This document shows, piece by piece, positions 18,150-25,971 of a stretch of DNA of 64,000 bases. The stretch covers positions 135,736-199,735 of the forward strand of contig CAVRTM010000006.1 in the NCBI GenBank assembly GCA_963724015.1, written 5' to 3'. This DNA is from CAVRTM01 sp963724015 (GTDB lineage Bacteria > Actinomycetota > Actinomycetes > Actinomycetales > Dermatophilaceae). The stretch's first letter is position 1, and every line of letters begins with the position of its first letter. The translations under genes and the position numbers were made by a program. Under the pieces are notes generated by a model that did no database searches, had not been told where the DNA came from, and saw only the letters and a program-made list of their open reading frames with translations.

Positions 18150-18588
18150 GCGGGGCGCAGGACGGCGTGCCCGGCAGCGCGCGGGGCACCGGCCCGGGCA
18201 CGCGCCCGTCGGCGTCGCACCATGGGTTGCCCCGGCGGCGTTGGCGGCCGACGCCGCTCTGGTCGTGCTGTTCGCGGCGGTCGGCCGGCGCAGCCACGCC
18301 GAGAGCGGCGCCGTGCTGGGCGTCCTGCTGACCGCGTGGCCGTTCCTCGTGGGCACGGCGCTGGGCTGGGTCGTGGCCCTGGCGTGGCGACGCCGGGCGC
18401 CGCTGGGCGTGCGCGACGGCATACCGGTCTGGGTCTGCGCGGTGGCCGCCGGGATGCTGCTGCGGGTGGCCACCGGCGCCGGTACGGCGTTCTCGTTCGT
18501 GGTGGTCGCAACGGTCGTGCTCGGCGTGTTCCTGCTCGGCTGGCGAGCCCTGGCGGCCCTGGCCCGCCGTCGTCGGGCAGGCGCCTGA
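18146..18588 (+). CDS. DUF3054-like four-helix membrane protein
   Basis: The product is a small hydrophobic protein with four predicted helices (VAPAALAADAALVVLFAAVG, VLGVLLTAWPFLVGTALGWV, IPVWVCAVAAGMLLRVATG, FSFVVVATVVLGVFLLGW) and a basic tail. The layout fits the DUF3054 family, whose function is not known. The likely start is the ATG at 18146, because codon third positions are almost all G or C in that frame up to about 18213 (MSGAQDGVPGSARGTGPGT). The helices, however, are in the frame of the upstream Nudix gene. A second indel near 18215-18225 is needed. The alternative is a genuine Nudix-membrane fusion in one frame. Confidence 0.68.
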
Positions 18589-18669
18589 CCGCATCCGGTC
18601 CTGCCGGGCGCAGGCCGGCGACGTGCACACCAGCGCGCTGCAGGTCCGGGCACGGCGTCCCCACGCGCG

Positions 18670-18695
18670 ACGGCCCGGGCTCGCGCCCGGGCCGT
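18670..18695. terminator. Bidirectional hairpin terminator
   Basis: A perfect 11-bp stem (ACGGCCCGGGC, loop TCGC, GCCCGGGCCGT) lies between the DUF3054-like gene (+) and the Mpa ATPase gene (-), which converge. No T-tract follows on either strand. Confidence 0.65.
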
Positions 18696-18727
18696 GCGTC
18701 GTACGGCTGCGCCTGGTGGCGCTGCGG

Positions 18728-20498
18728 TCAGAGGTACTGACCGGTGTTGGCCACGTTGTCGATCGAGCGGCCGGGCTCGGTGCCGTCCTTGCCGGTGATG
18801 AGCGTGCGGATGTAGACGATCCGCTCGCCCTTCTTGCCGGAGATGCGGGCCCAGTCGTCGGGGTTGGTGGTGTTGGGCAGGTCCTCGTTCTCCTTGAACT
18901 CATCCACGCACGAGGCCAGCAGGTGCTCGACCCGGATGCCCTTGGCCCCGGCGGTCAGGAAGTCCTTGATCGCCATCTTCTTGGCCCGGTCGACGATGTT
19001 CTGGATCATCGCGCCGGAGTTGAAGTCCTTGAAGTACAGGACCTCCTTGTCGCCGTTGGCGTAGGTGACCTCCAGGAAGCGGTTCTCGTCGATCTCGGAG
19101 TACATCCGCTGGACCGTCGCGTCGATCATCGCCTCGATCGTGCGCTGGCGCGAGGCGCCGTGCTCGGACAGGTCGTGCTCGTGCAGCGGCAGCTCGGGGA
19201 TGAGGTACTTGCTGAAGATGTCCCGCGCGCTCTCGGCGTCGGGGCGCTCGATCTTGATCTTCACGTCCAGCCGGCCCGGGCGCAGGATGGCCGGGTCGAT
19301 CATGTCCTCGCGGTTGGAGGCGCCGATGACGATGACGTTCTCCAGCCGCTCGACGCCGTCGATCTCCGAGAGCAGCTGGGGCACGATGGTCGTCTCGACG
19401 TCGGAGGAGACGCCCGACCCGCGGGTGCGGAACAGCGAGTCCATCTCGTCGAAGAACACCACCACGGGCGTGCCGTCCGAGGCCTTCTCGCGGGCCCGCT
19501 GGAAGATCAGCCGGATGTGCCGCTCGGTCTCGCCGACGTACTTGTTGAGCAGCTCGGGGCCCTTGATGTTGAGGAAGAAGGACTTGCCGATCGGCTTGCC
19601 CTCCTTGGCCGCGACCTTCTTGGCCAGCGAGGCGGCGACGGCCTTGGCGATCAGCGTCTTGCCGCAGCCGGGAGGGCCGTAGAGCAGCACGCCCTTGGGC
19701 GGCTTGAGCTGGTGCTCGGCGAACAGGTCGGGGTGCAGGTAGGGCAGCTCGACCGCGTCACGGATCTGCTCGATCTGGCCGGCGAGGCCGCCGATGTCCT
19801 CGTAGGCGATGTCGGGCACCTCCTCCAGGACCAGGTCCTCGACCTCGGCCTTGGGGATGCGCTCGTAGACGAAGCTCGAGCGCGGGTCGAGCATGAGCGC
19901 GTCACCGACGCGCAGCGGCTCACCCTCGAGGCTCTCGGCCATCCGGCAGACGCGCTCCTCGTCGGCGTGGGCGACCACGAGCACCCGGTCGTCGCCGAGC
20001 ATCTCCTTGATCATCACGACCTCGCCGACCCGCTCGAACCCGCAGCTGGCCACGACGTTGAGCGCCTCGTTGAGCATCACCTCGCGCCCCGGCGACAGCG
20101 TCGGTCGGGTCGACCGAGGGGCTGACGGCGACCCGCATCTTGCGGCCGCCGGTGAGGATGTCGACCGTCGCGTCGTCGTACGACTCGACGATCAGCCCGT
20201 ACGCCGACGGCGGCTGGGCGAGCCGGTCGACCTCGCCCTTGAGCGTGACGATCTGCTCGCGCGCCTCCTTGAGGGTCCGGACGAGGCGCTCGTTCTGGGA
20301 GGACATCGTGGCCAGCGACGACTGCAGCTGCAGCACGCGGTTCTCGAGGTCACGGGAGCGCGTGGGCGAGTCTGCGAGCCGGCGACGCAGGGCTGCGACC
20401 TCCTCGGAGAGCAGCTCGTGCTGACGTGCGGCCTCGGCACGGGCACGGTCGTCGGTCCTGGGGGTCTGGTCGTGGTTCTGCGGCGAGTTGTCGGACAT
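18728..20498 (-). CDS. mpa: Proteasome-associated AAA ATPase (Mpa/ARC) (one frameshift)
   Basis: This hexameric ATPase recognises Pup and unfolds pupylated proteins into the 20S core. The N-terminal coiled coil (AARQHELLSEEVAALRRRLA and on to about residue 85) binds Pup. It is followed by the tandem OB interdomain and one AAA module: Walker A GPPGCGKTLIAKAVA, Walker B VVVFFDEMDSLF, and GASNREDMIDPAILRPGRLD. The last residues GQYL are the penultimate-Tyr motif that docks on PrcA. One extra C at about 20101 separates the N-terminal 136 residues from the rest; repair gives VDPTTLSPGREVMLNEAL. The ATG at 20498 has AGGAGG 8 nt upstream, one of the few clear Shine-Dalgarno sites here. Confidence 0.95.
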
Positions 20499-20554
20499 GG
20501 TCGGAACCTCCTCGCGGGCGCCTGCCGGCCACCTCTGCGGCCGATGGTTCGACC

Positions 20555-21635
20555 CTAGCCCGCGGGAGGGACCTCCTGCAGGGAAGGCCCGGTCACAGAA
20601 CGGCGAACCCGGCGGATTTTCTTTTCCGACAAGGGCCGCTCCCCCACGTCCTCGGGCGACCACTCGCCGCTCGGAGCCGGGTTGGCCCCGGGCGTGGCGT
20701 CGGCCGCGTCGTCGTACGCGCCCTTGGCCGGGCGGCGCTTGCGCAGTGGCGGGGTGACGCCCGGGGGCCAGCCGCCGGGTGGTGATGAGGAAGCCGGTGT
20801 GCCCGTGCATCCGGTGCTCGGGCCGCACGGCCAGGCCCTCGAGGTGCCACCCGCGCACCAGCGACTCCCAGGCCTGCGGCTCGGTGAAGCCGCCGTGGTC
20901 GCGGGTCGCCTCGGCGACGCGGGACAGCTGCGTGGCGGTCGCGACGTAGCAGATGAGGACGCCGCCGGGCGTGAGCGCGTCACCGACGACGTCGAGGCAC
21001 TCCCAGGGGGCGAGCATGTCCAGGACGACGCGGTCGACCGACCCGGCCTCGACCGCCGTGGGCAGGGACTCGACGAGGTCGCCGACCGTGACGGTCCACG
21101 CGGGGTGCTGGCCGCCGAAGAAGCTCCGGACGTTGCCCTGGGCGATGTCGGCGAAGTCCTCCCGGCGCTCGAAGGAGTGCAGCATCCCCTGGTCGCCGAC
21201 GGCGCGCAGCAGCGACATGCTCAACGCGCCCGATCCGACACCGGCCTCGACGACCCTCGCGCCGGGGAAGATGTCGGCCATCGCCACGATCTGGCCGGCG
21301 TCCTTGGGGTAGACCACCGCCGCGCCGCGTGGCATGGACAGGACGTAGTCCGCGAGCAGGGGCCGGACCGCGAGGTACTCCACGCCGGCGGTGTTGCGGA
21401 TGGTCGAGCCGTCCGGCGCGCCGATGAGGTCGTCGTGGGCGAGGTAGCCGCGGTGGGTGTGGAACTGCTTGCCGACGGTGAGCGTGATCGTGTGCAGTCG
21501 CCCCTTGGGGTCGGTCAGCTGCACCCGCTCACCCTCTTGGAAGGGTCCGCGGCGACCGGCGGCGCCGGTGGGTGTCCCGCCCGGGGCCGCGGGCGGCTCG
21601 GGCTGCTCGGGCTGGTCGGCGTGCTGGTCACTCAT
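20555..21635 (-). CDS. trmI: tRNA (adenine-58-N1)-methyltransferase TrmI (one frameshift)
   Basis: TrmI methylates A58 in the T-loop of tRNAs. The N-terminal beta domain (GERVQLTDPKGRLHTITLTV) and the Rossmann domain are visible: GARVVEAGVGSGALSMSLLR (SAM-binding motif I), HSFERREDFADIAQGNVRSF, and VDRVVLDMLAPWECLDVVGD (NPPY-like position). After FLITTRRLAPG one extra C near 20770 shifts the frame. The true tail continues VTPPLRKRRPAKGAYDDAAD and ends LQEVPPAG at 20555, giving about 359 residues. The gene order mpa-trmI-protease-RecB matches that of the Mycobacterium proteasome region. TAGACT lies 8 nt before the ATG. Confidence 0.92.
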
Positions 21636-21646
21636 GGCGGGCAAGT

Positions 21647-22814
21647 CTAGGTGCGTGCGGCGGCCCCTCGTGACAGCGCTGCCTCGAGGTCGCCGGCCAG
21701 GACGATCCCCTCGATCCGCCCGGACCGCGGTCGCACCGGTACAGCGCCGACCTGCAGCGTCTGCATGGTCTCGACCACGGGGGTGACGGCGTCGTCGGGC
21801 TCGGCGTCGACGACCCACCCGGCCGGCTGACGGCGGACCGCGGCCATGACCGGGGTGACCGGTCGTGCCTCCTCGGGAACCCCGAGCAGGGCGTCGTCGT
21901 CGACCATGCCGAGCGCCGTACCGTCCGCGGCCACCACGATCACGGCCGTGCCGCCGAGCCCGCTGGCCCGCAGGGCCCAGGCGTCGGCCGCGCTGCTGGC
22001 CACCGGCAGCGAGCTGGCACGGCGCCATACGGACCCGATCGTGATGCCGGCCAGGGCGCTGCGGGCACGACCGGTGCGGATGGCGTTGGTCGCGCCGCTC
22101 CACAGGAAGGCGCCGATGACGCCGGCCCAGACGACCGTGAACAGCGAGGGCGGATAGCCGCGCAGGAACGGCAGCAGGAGCGCCCAGGCCAGCACCAGGA
22201 CGGTGACCACGCGGCCGCACCAGCCGGCGGCGATCAGGCCGAGGTCGCGGTTGCCGGTGACCCGCCAGACGAGGGCGTCGACGAGGAAGCCGCCGTCCAG
22301 GGGCAGCCCGGGCAGGAGGTTGAACAGCGCGACGAAGCCGTTGGTCCACACGACCGCGCCGACCAGCAGGGCGGGCACGCCCACCGGGGACCCGGTCCGC
22401 CAGCAGCCACCCGGCCAGCGCGATCGCGCCGTTGGCTGCCGGGCCCACCACGGCGACCAGCGCGCTCGGGCCGGGTCGGCTCTGTGCCGTGTCGTACGCC
22501 GTGTGGCCGCCCCAGAGGTCGGCCACGACCCGGTTGACCCGGTAGCCGAAGCGGGTCGCGACCACGGCATGGGCCGCCTCGTGGGCGAGCACCGAGACCA
22601 GCAGGAGGACCGAGAACGCGGCGGCCACGAGGTAGGCCCGGATGCCGAGGTCGGGCCGGCTGCGGCTGATCGACGGGCCGAAGGTGACGACGATGATGAT
22701 GGCGATGACCGGCCACGTCCGGCCGATGTAGACCGGCACGCCGCCCAGCGTGGCGACCTTCAGGCCCGGGCTCGGCTGGCTCGGGTGGATGGTCGGCTCC
22801 TGGGCGTGGGGCAT
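21647..22814 (-). CDS. M50 site-2 metalloprotease with CBS domains (one frameshift)
   Basis: This is an intramembrane zinc protease of the S2P family with a C-terminal CBS pair, the Rip3-like architecture. The zinc-binding HEAAH is in the second hydrophobic segment (VLLLVSVLAHEAAHAVVATR), and the LDGG motif that supplies the third ligand is in NLLPGLPLDGGFLVDALVW. CBS-like strands follow (TAVIVVAADGTALGMVDDDA, TLQVGAVPVRPRSGRIEGIV). One extra G at about 22396 splits the gene; removing it joins WLLADR to SPVGVPALLVGAVVWTNG. Total about 388 residues. TAGGCT sits 7 nt before the ATG. Possible substrates are anti-sigma factors, but none is encoded nearby. Confidence 0.88.
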
Positions 22815-22866
22815 GCCGCCGAGCCTATGTCAGGAGGATGTACGGCGGTCCTGGCGCAGCGGGTGG

Positions 22867-22913
22867 TGCTGTGGACGGCGCCGGCTGCTGTGGACGGGCG
22901 GTGCTGTGGACGG
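22867..22913. repeat. Three short direct repeats TGCTGTGGACGG
   Basis: The 12-mer occurs at 22867, 22886 and 22902 in the gap between the protease and RecB-like genes. Each contains TGTGGA, and the cluster lies just upstream of the damage-type promoter. It may be a short slippage repeat or a set of binding sites; nothing in the sequence decides this. Confidence 0.5.
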
Positions 22914-22922
22914 GCGGCAGGG

Positions 22923-22945
22923 GTGTCAGCGGCCCCGCCTACAGT
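22923..22945 (+). promoter_or_regulatory. Candidate PafBC-dependent DNA-damage promoter
   Basis: GTGTCAGCG (22923-22931), eight bases, then TACAGT (22940-22945) fits the mycobacterial PafBC promoter pattern TTGTCRGTG-N8-TAnnnT with two mismatches and the exact 8-base spacing. The start codon of the RecB-like gene is 7 nt after the -10, so the transcript would be leaderless. The activator genes pafB/pafC are in the same window. Confidence 0.6.
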
Positions 22946-22952
22946 GCGTGCC

Positions 22953-23798
22953 ATGGTTGCAGCGCTGTCCCCGAGCCGGGCGTCCGACTTCATGCAGTGC
23001 CCGCTGCTCTACCGCTTCCGTGTCATCGACAAGCTCCCCCAGGCGCCCAGCGCCGCGGCTGCTCGCGGCACGCTCGTCCACTCGGTGCTCGAGCGCGTCT
23101 TCGACCTGCCTGCGGCCGGCCGCACGCTCGACGCGGCCGCCGCGATGGTCGCGCCGCAGTGGGCGGCCTTGCTCGAGGCCGAGCCCGAGCTCGGCGAGCT
23201 GGTCGACGGCGACGACCCCGAGGCGCTGGCCCTCTGGGTCAAGGACGCGGTGACGCTGGTCGAGCGCTGGTTCAGCCTCGAGGACCCGACGCGGCTCGAG
23301 CCGGCCGAGCGTGAGCTCTACGTCGAGACCGACCTCGACGGGCTGACCCTGCGGGGCTACGTCGACCGCCTCGACGTCGCGCCGACGGGCGAGGTCCGGG
23401 TCGTCGACTACAAGACGGGGCGCTCGCCGTCCGAGCTGTTCGAGGGCAAGGCGCTGTTCCAGATGAAGTTCTATGCCCTGGTGCTGTGGCGCCTCAACGG
23501 CACGGTCCCCCGCATGCTGCAGCTGGTCTACCTCGGCAACAGCGAGATCGTCCGCTACACCCCCGACGAGGCCGACCTGCTGGCGACCGAGCGCAAGCTC
23601 AAGGCCCTCTGGCGGGCGATCGAGCAGGCGGCCAGCACCGGTGACTGGCGCCCGCGCACGAGCCGGCTGTGCGACTGGTGCGACCACCGCGCCCTCTGCC
23701 CCGCCTGGGGCGGCACGCCACCTGAGCTGCCCGAAGGTGCGGCCCTGCTCGCGCTCAACCCGCGCTCGTCCGCCGCGGTCGACCCCGCGGAGGACTGA
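22953..23798 (+). CDS. RecB-family PD-(D/E)XK nuclease with iron-sulfur cluster motif
   Basis: The 281-residue protein is a stand-alone RecB-type nuclease, expected to process DNA ends during repair. Catalytic landmarks are GTLVHSVLERVF (motif with His), the Asp and the DYK of VRVVDYKTGRS, and QMKFYALVLW. A Cys near the N-terminus (FMQCPLLYRFR) and three at the C-terminus (CDWCDHRALCPAW) make the four-Cys iron-sulfur staple of Cas4/AddB-like nucleases. Homologues occupy the same place next to trmI in mycobacteria. The ATG at 22953 is leaderless behind the damage-type promoter. This makes it a plausible PafBC target, though that is inference. Confidence 0.9.
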   Translation: MVAALSPSRASDFMQCPLLYRFRVIDKLPQAPSAAAARGTLVHSVLERVFDLPAAGRTLDAAAAMVAPQWAALLEAEPELGELVDGDDPEALALWVKDAVTLVERWFSLEDPTRLEPAERELYVETDLDGLTLRGYVDRLDVAPTGEVRVVDYKTGRSPSELFEGKALFQMKFYALVLWRLNGTVPRMLQLVYLGNSEIVRYTPDEADLLATERKLKALWRAIEQAASTGDWRPRTSRLCDWCDHRALCPAWGGTPPELPEGAALLALNPRSSAAVDPAED

Positions 23799-23997
23799 GT
23801 TCACGCCAGGCTTCCACGACCGGTCGTGACGCCCGGTCGTCCCGCCCGCTCGTCCCGCCCGCCTGCCACCGACGGCTGTCTGTGCCGGCTGTCCGGAAGA
23901 CCGGTTTAGGGCTTGTCGGGCTCGCTGCCAGCAGCACTGAGACGACCGCGATCCGGCCTGTGGATACCTCGGTCCTTCCCTGCTGGACCGCGTAGAA

Positions 23998-24013
23998 TCG
24001 AACACATGTTCGA
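23998..24013. promoter_or_regulatory. LexA (SOS) box overlapping the start of the HNH gene
   Basis: TCGAACACATGTTCGA is a perfect match to the actinobacterial SOS box (TCGAAC-N4-GTTCGA). A -10 hexamer TAGAAT is at 23993-23998 and the ATG of the nuclease gene is inside the box at 24006. LexA bound here would cover the transcription start of a leaderless mRNA. Confidence 0.85.
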
Positions 24014-25361
24014 GGTGCCGGCGGGTGAGGTGGCAGGCGCGGACGTCGCCGCGCTCGCCGCCACGCTGTTGGGGCTCAGCTCCGCGGATCTGCTGGGCTC
24101 GGACGTCGAGGCCGCCCAGGCGGTCGTGGCGGCGGCCCAGCGGGTGATCAACGCGGTCAGCGCGGTCCAGCTGCTGGGGATCGAGGCCTGGTCCCGGCGG
24201 GCCGGTGAGGAGATCGCCGCCGACCGCGCCCGATGGCAGGCGGTCAACCCCGGCCGGGGGTATCCGGGGCCGGCGGACGAGCACGAGTTCATGGACGCCG
24301 ACCTGGCCCCGGTGCTGCACGTCGCGCCGCGGACCGCGCAGCGGACCTATGACACCGCCCGCACCGTGTGCGCGCTGCTGCCGGCCACCCTGGCCGCGAT
24401 GCGCGCCGGGGACCTGGAGCCCTACCGGGCCACCGCCATCGCCCAGGAGGTCCCCCGGCTCCGCCCGGAGATCTGCACCCAGGTCGAGGCCGCCCTGTTC
24501 CCGGCCGTGCTGGGGCTGCCGACCGCCCGGGTCCGGGCCGCGACCCGCCGCGCGGTGGCCGCCGCCGACCCCGAGGAGGTGGCCCGCCGGGCCGAGCGGG
24601 CCCGGGCCGACCGGTACGTCCTGGTCCGCCCCGGGCCCGACCCCGGAATGAGTGAGTGGGTCAGCTCCCAACCCGCGGCCGCCGCCGCCGCGGCCTGGGC
24701 CGCGGTCGATGAGCTGGCCCACGGCTACGTCGCCGACGGTGAGCACCGCAGCCTGGACCAGGCCCGCGCCGACGCCATGATCGACCTCATCCTGGGCCAG
24801 GCCACCATCACCACCACGCTGACCCTGACCCTGCCCGCCACCATCAACCCCCAGCCGACTCGCCCCGCCACCAACGACGCGGCCGACCCGGACGACGGGG
24901 ACGGGGGGCTGCTGGTCCGGCTGCCCCGGATCGGGATCGAGGTCCCCCGCGCCGGCCTGATCCCCAGCACCGACCTCGCCCTCCTGCTGACCGACCCCGA
25001 CACCCGGATCCGACCCGCCCTGCACGACCCGGCCACCGGCACCCTGACCGACCTGGCCACCCGCACCTACCGCCCCCACACCGCCACCGCCACCTTCGTC
25101 CGCACCCGCGACGGCACCTGCCGCTTCCCCGGCTGCGCCACCCCCGCCACCCGCAGCCACCTCGACCACATCACCCCCCACACCCGCGGCGGACCCACCC
25201 ACCCCACCAACCTGATCACCCTCTGCCAACGCCACCACCGCCTCAAACACCACGGCGGCTGGACCCTGACCATGACCCCCACCGGCACCGCCACCTGGAC
25301 CAACGGCATCGGCCAGCAATACCTCACCCACCCCACCGACCACCGCCACACCGCCGCCTGA
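24006..25361 (+). CDS. DUF222 / HNH endonuclease domain protein (13E12-type)
   Basis: The 451-residue product has an N-terminal DUF222 helical region (LLGLSSADLLGSDVEAAQAV to about residue 300) and a C-terminal HNH nuclease domain: TCRFPGCATPATRSHLDHIT, then LITLCQRHHRLKHHGGW. CxxC and the DH/N/H residues of the finger are present. These genes are multicopy in actinobacteria and behave like selfish or mobile nucleases; their targets are unknown. A LexA box covers the start. From about 25,000 the coding strand becomes extremely C-rich (ACC, CCC, CAC codons) and Thr/His-rich, a skew not seen in neighbouring genes. The gene ends inside a palindrome shared with the convergent gene. Confidence 0.9.
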   Translation: MFEVPAGEVAGADVAALAATLLGLSSADLLGSDVEAAQAVVAAAQRVINAVSAVQLLGIEAWSRRAGEEIAADRARWQAVNPGRGYPGPADEHEFMDADLAPVLHVAPRTAQRTYDTARTVCALLPATLAAMRAGDLEPYRATAIAQEVPRLRPEICTQVEAALFPAVLGLPTARVRAATRRAVAAADPEEVARRAERARADRYVLVRPGPDPGMSEWVSSQPAAAAAAAWAAVDELAHGYVADGEHRSLDQARADAMIDLILGQATITTTLTLTLPATINPQPTRPATNDAADPDDGDGGLLVRLPRIGIEVPRAGLIPSTDLALLLTDPDTRIRPALHDPATGTLTDLATRTYRPHTATATFVRTRDGTCRFPGCATPATRSHLDHITPHTRGGPTHPTNLITLCQRHHRLKHHGGWTLTMTPTGTATWTNGIGQQYLTHPTDHRHTAA

Positions 25362-25368
25362 TCAGGCG
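25355..25368. other. Palindrome containing both stop codons of convergent genes
   Basis: CGCCTGATCAGGCG is a perfect 14-bp palindrome. The TGA of the HNH gene (25359-25361) and the TGA of the minus-strand EVE-like gene (25362-25364) abut within it. It may be incidental or a minimal hairpin end signal. Confidence 0.5.
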
Positions 25369-25958
25369 AGACGAGCCATCACCTCCGCGAGCTGAGGCGC
25401 GGTGAGGTACGAGGGGTTGCTGCCGGCCGGCATCCGCGCCACCTCCGCAGAGACGAAGGCGGCGGCGGCCATCAGCTCCTGTCGGGGAACCGGCTCGGTG
25501 AGCAGCCGCAGCCTCAGCGTGACGACCGGACCACCGGGGGCGTCGACGGTGTCAAGGGGTTCTTCCCCGCCCGGGCCGGCCACCAGGGTGCCGATGGCGT
25601 GCACCCCGGGGCAGGTCTGCCCGCTCAGCCACAGCAGGCAGACCTGCCCCGGATCCATCAGACCCAGCCGGTACGTCGCACGCACGCACCGTTGCAGCGT
25701 TCTCACCTCGCCGGGCGCCCAGCCAGGTTCGATCGCTGCCGGCGGCCGTGACGTCTTGACCAACCATGCCGCGACGTCGCCACGGGTCAGCCTCGACCTG
25801 GTGGTGGCCGCGACGTCACCGCGGATCGGCCCCGACCCGGTGGTCGCTGCGACGTCACCGCGGTTCCGGATGGACCCGGTGGTCGCCGCGACGTCACCGT
25901 CGGTCGGCGTCGACCCCGTCGCCGCCGTGCGGTGGGGGCCGGAAGGCGAGGTGCCCAT
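25362..25958 (-). CDS. Possible EVE/PUA-like domain protein with N-terminal tandem repeats
   Basis: The C-terminal 150 residues resemble an EVE-type PUA fold: AAWLVKTSRPP, a Tyr/Arg segment RATYRLGLMDPGQVCLLWLS, then GVHAIGTLVAGPGG. This similarity is from memory of the family and is moderate. EVE domains bind modified bases and are often linked to restriction or HNH systems, which suits the convergent HNH gene. The N-terminal part contains a 13-residue repeat (core GDVAATT, three and a half copies) encoded by 39-bp repeats. I start at the ATG at 25958 (MGTSPSGPHRT, 198 residues); an upstream start would overlap the aminotransferase gene. Confidence 0.5.
   Translation of the reverse strand: MGTSPSGPHRTAATGSTPTDGDVAATTGSIRNRGDVAATTGSGPIRGDVAATTRSRLTRGDVAAWLVKTSRPPAAIEPGWAPGEVRTLQRCVRATYRLGLMDPGQVCLLWLSGQTCPGVHAIGTLVAGPGGEEPLDTVDAPGGPVVTLRLRLLTEPVPRQELMAAAAFVSAEVARMPAGSNPSYLTAPQLAEVMARLA
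25768..25923. repeat. Four tandem 39-bp repeats inside the EVE-like gene
   Basis: Units begin at 25768, 25807, 25846 and 25885. Each opens with a variant of GCCGCGACGTC and ends near CCGGTGGTC. The period is a multiple of three, so copy-number change would keep the reading frame, a candidate variable-number locus. Confidence 0.8.
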
Positions 25959-25971
25959 GGAGGCGCCTGGA

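Noticed and set aside
19920..22814. A 964-codon minus-strand frame spanning protease, TrmI and Mpa
   Set aside because: It is produced by chance alignment of three frames after separate indels; each protein has its own conserved start and end.
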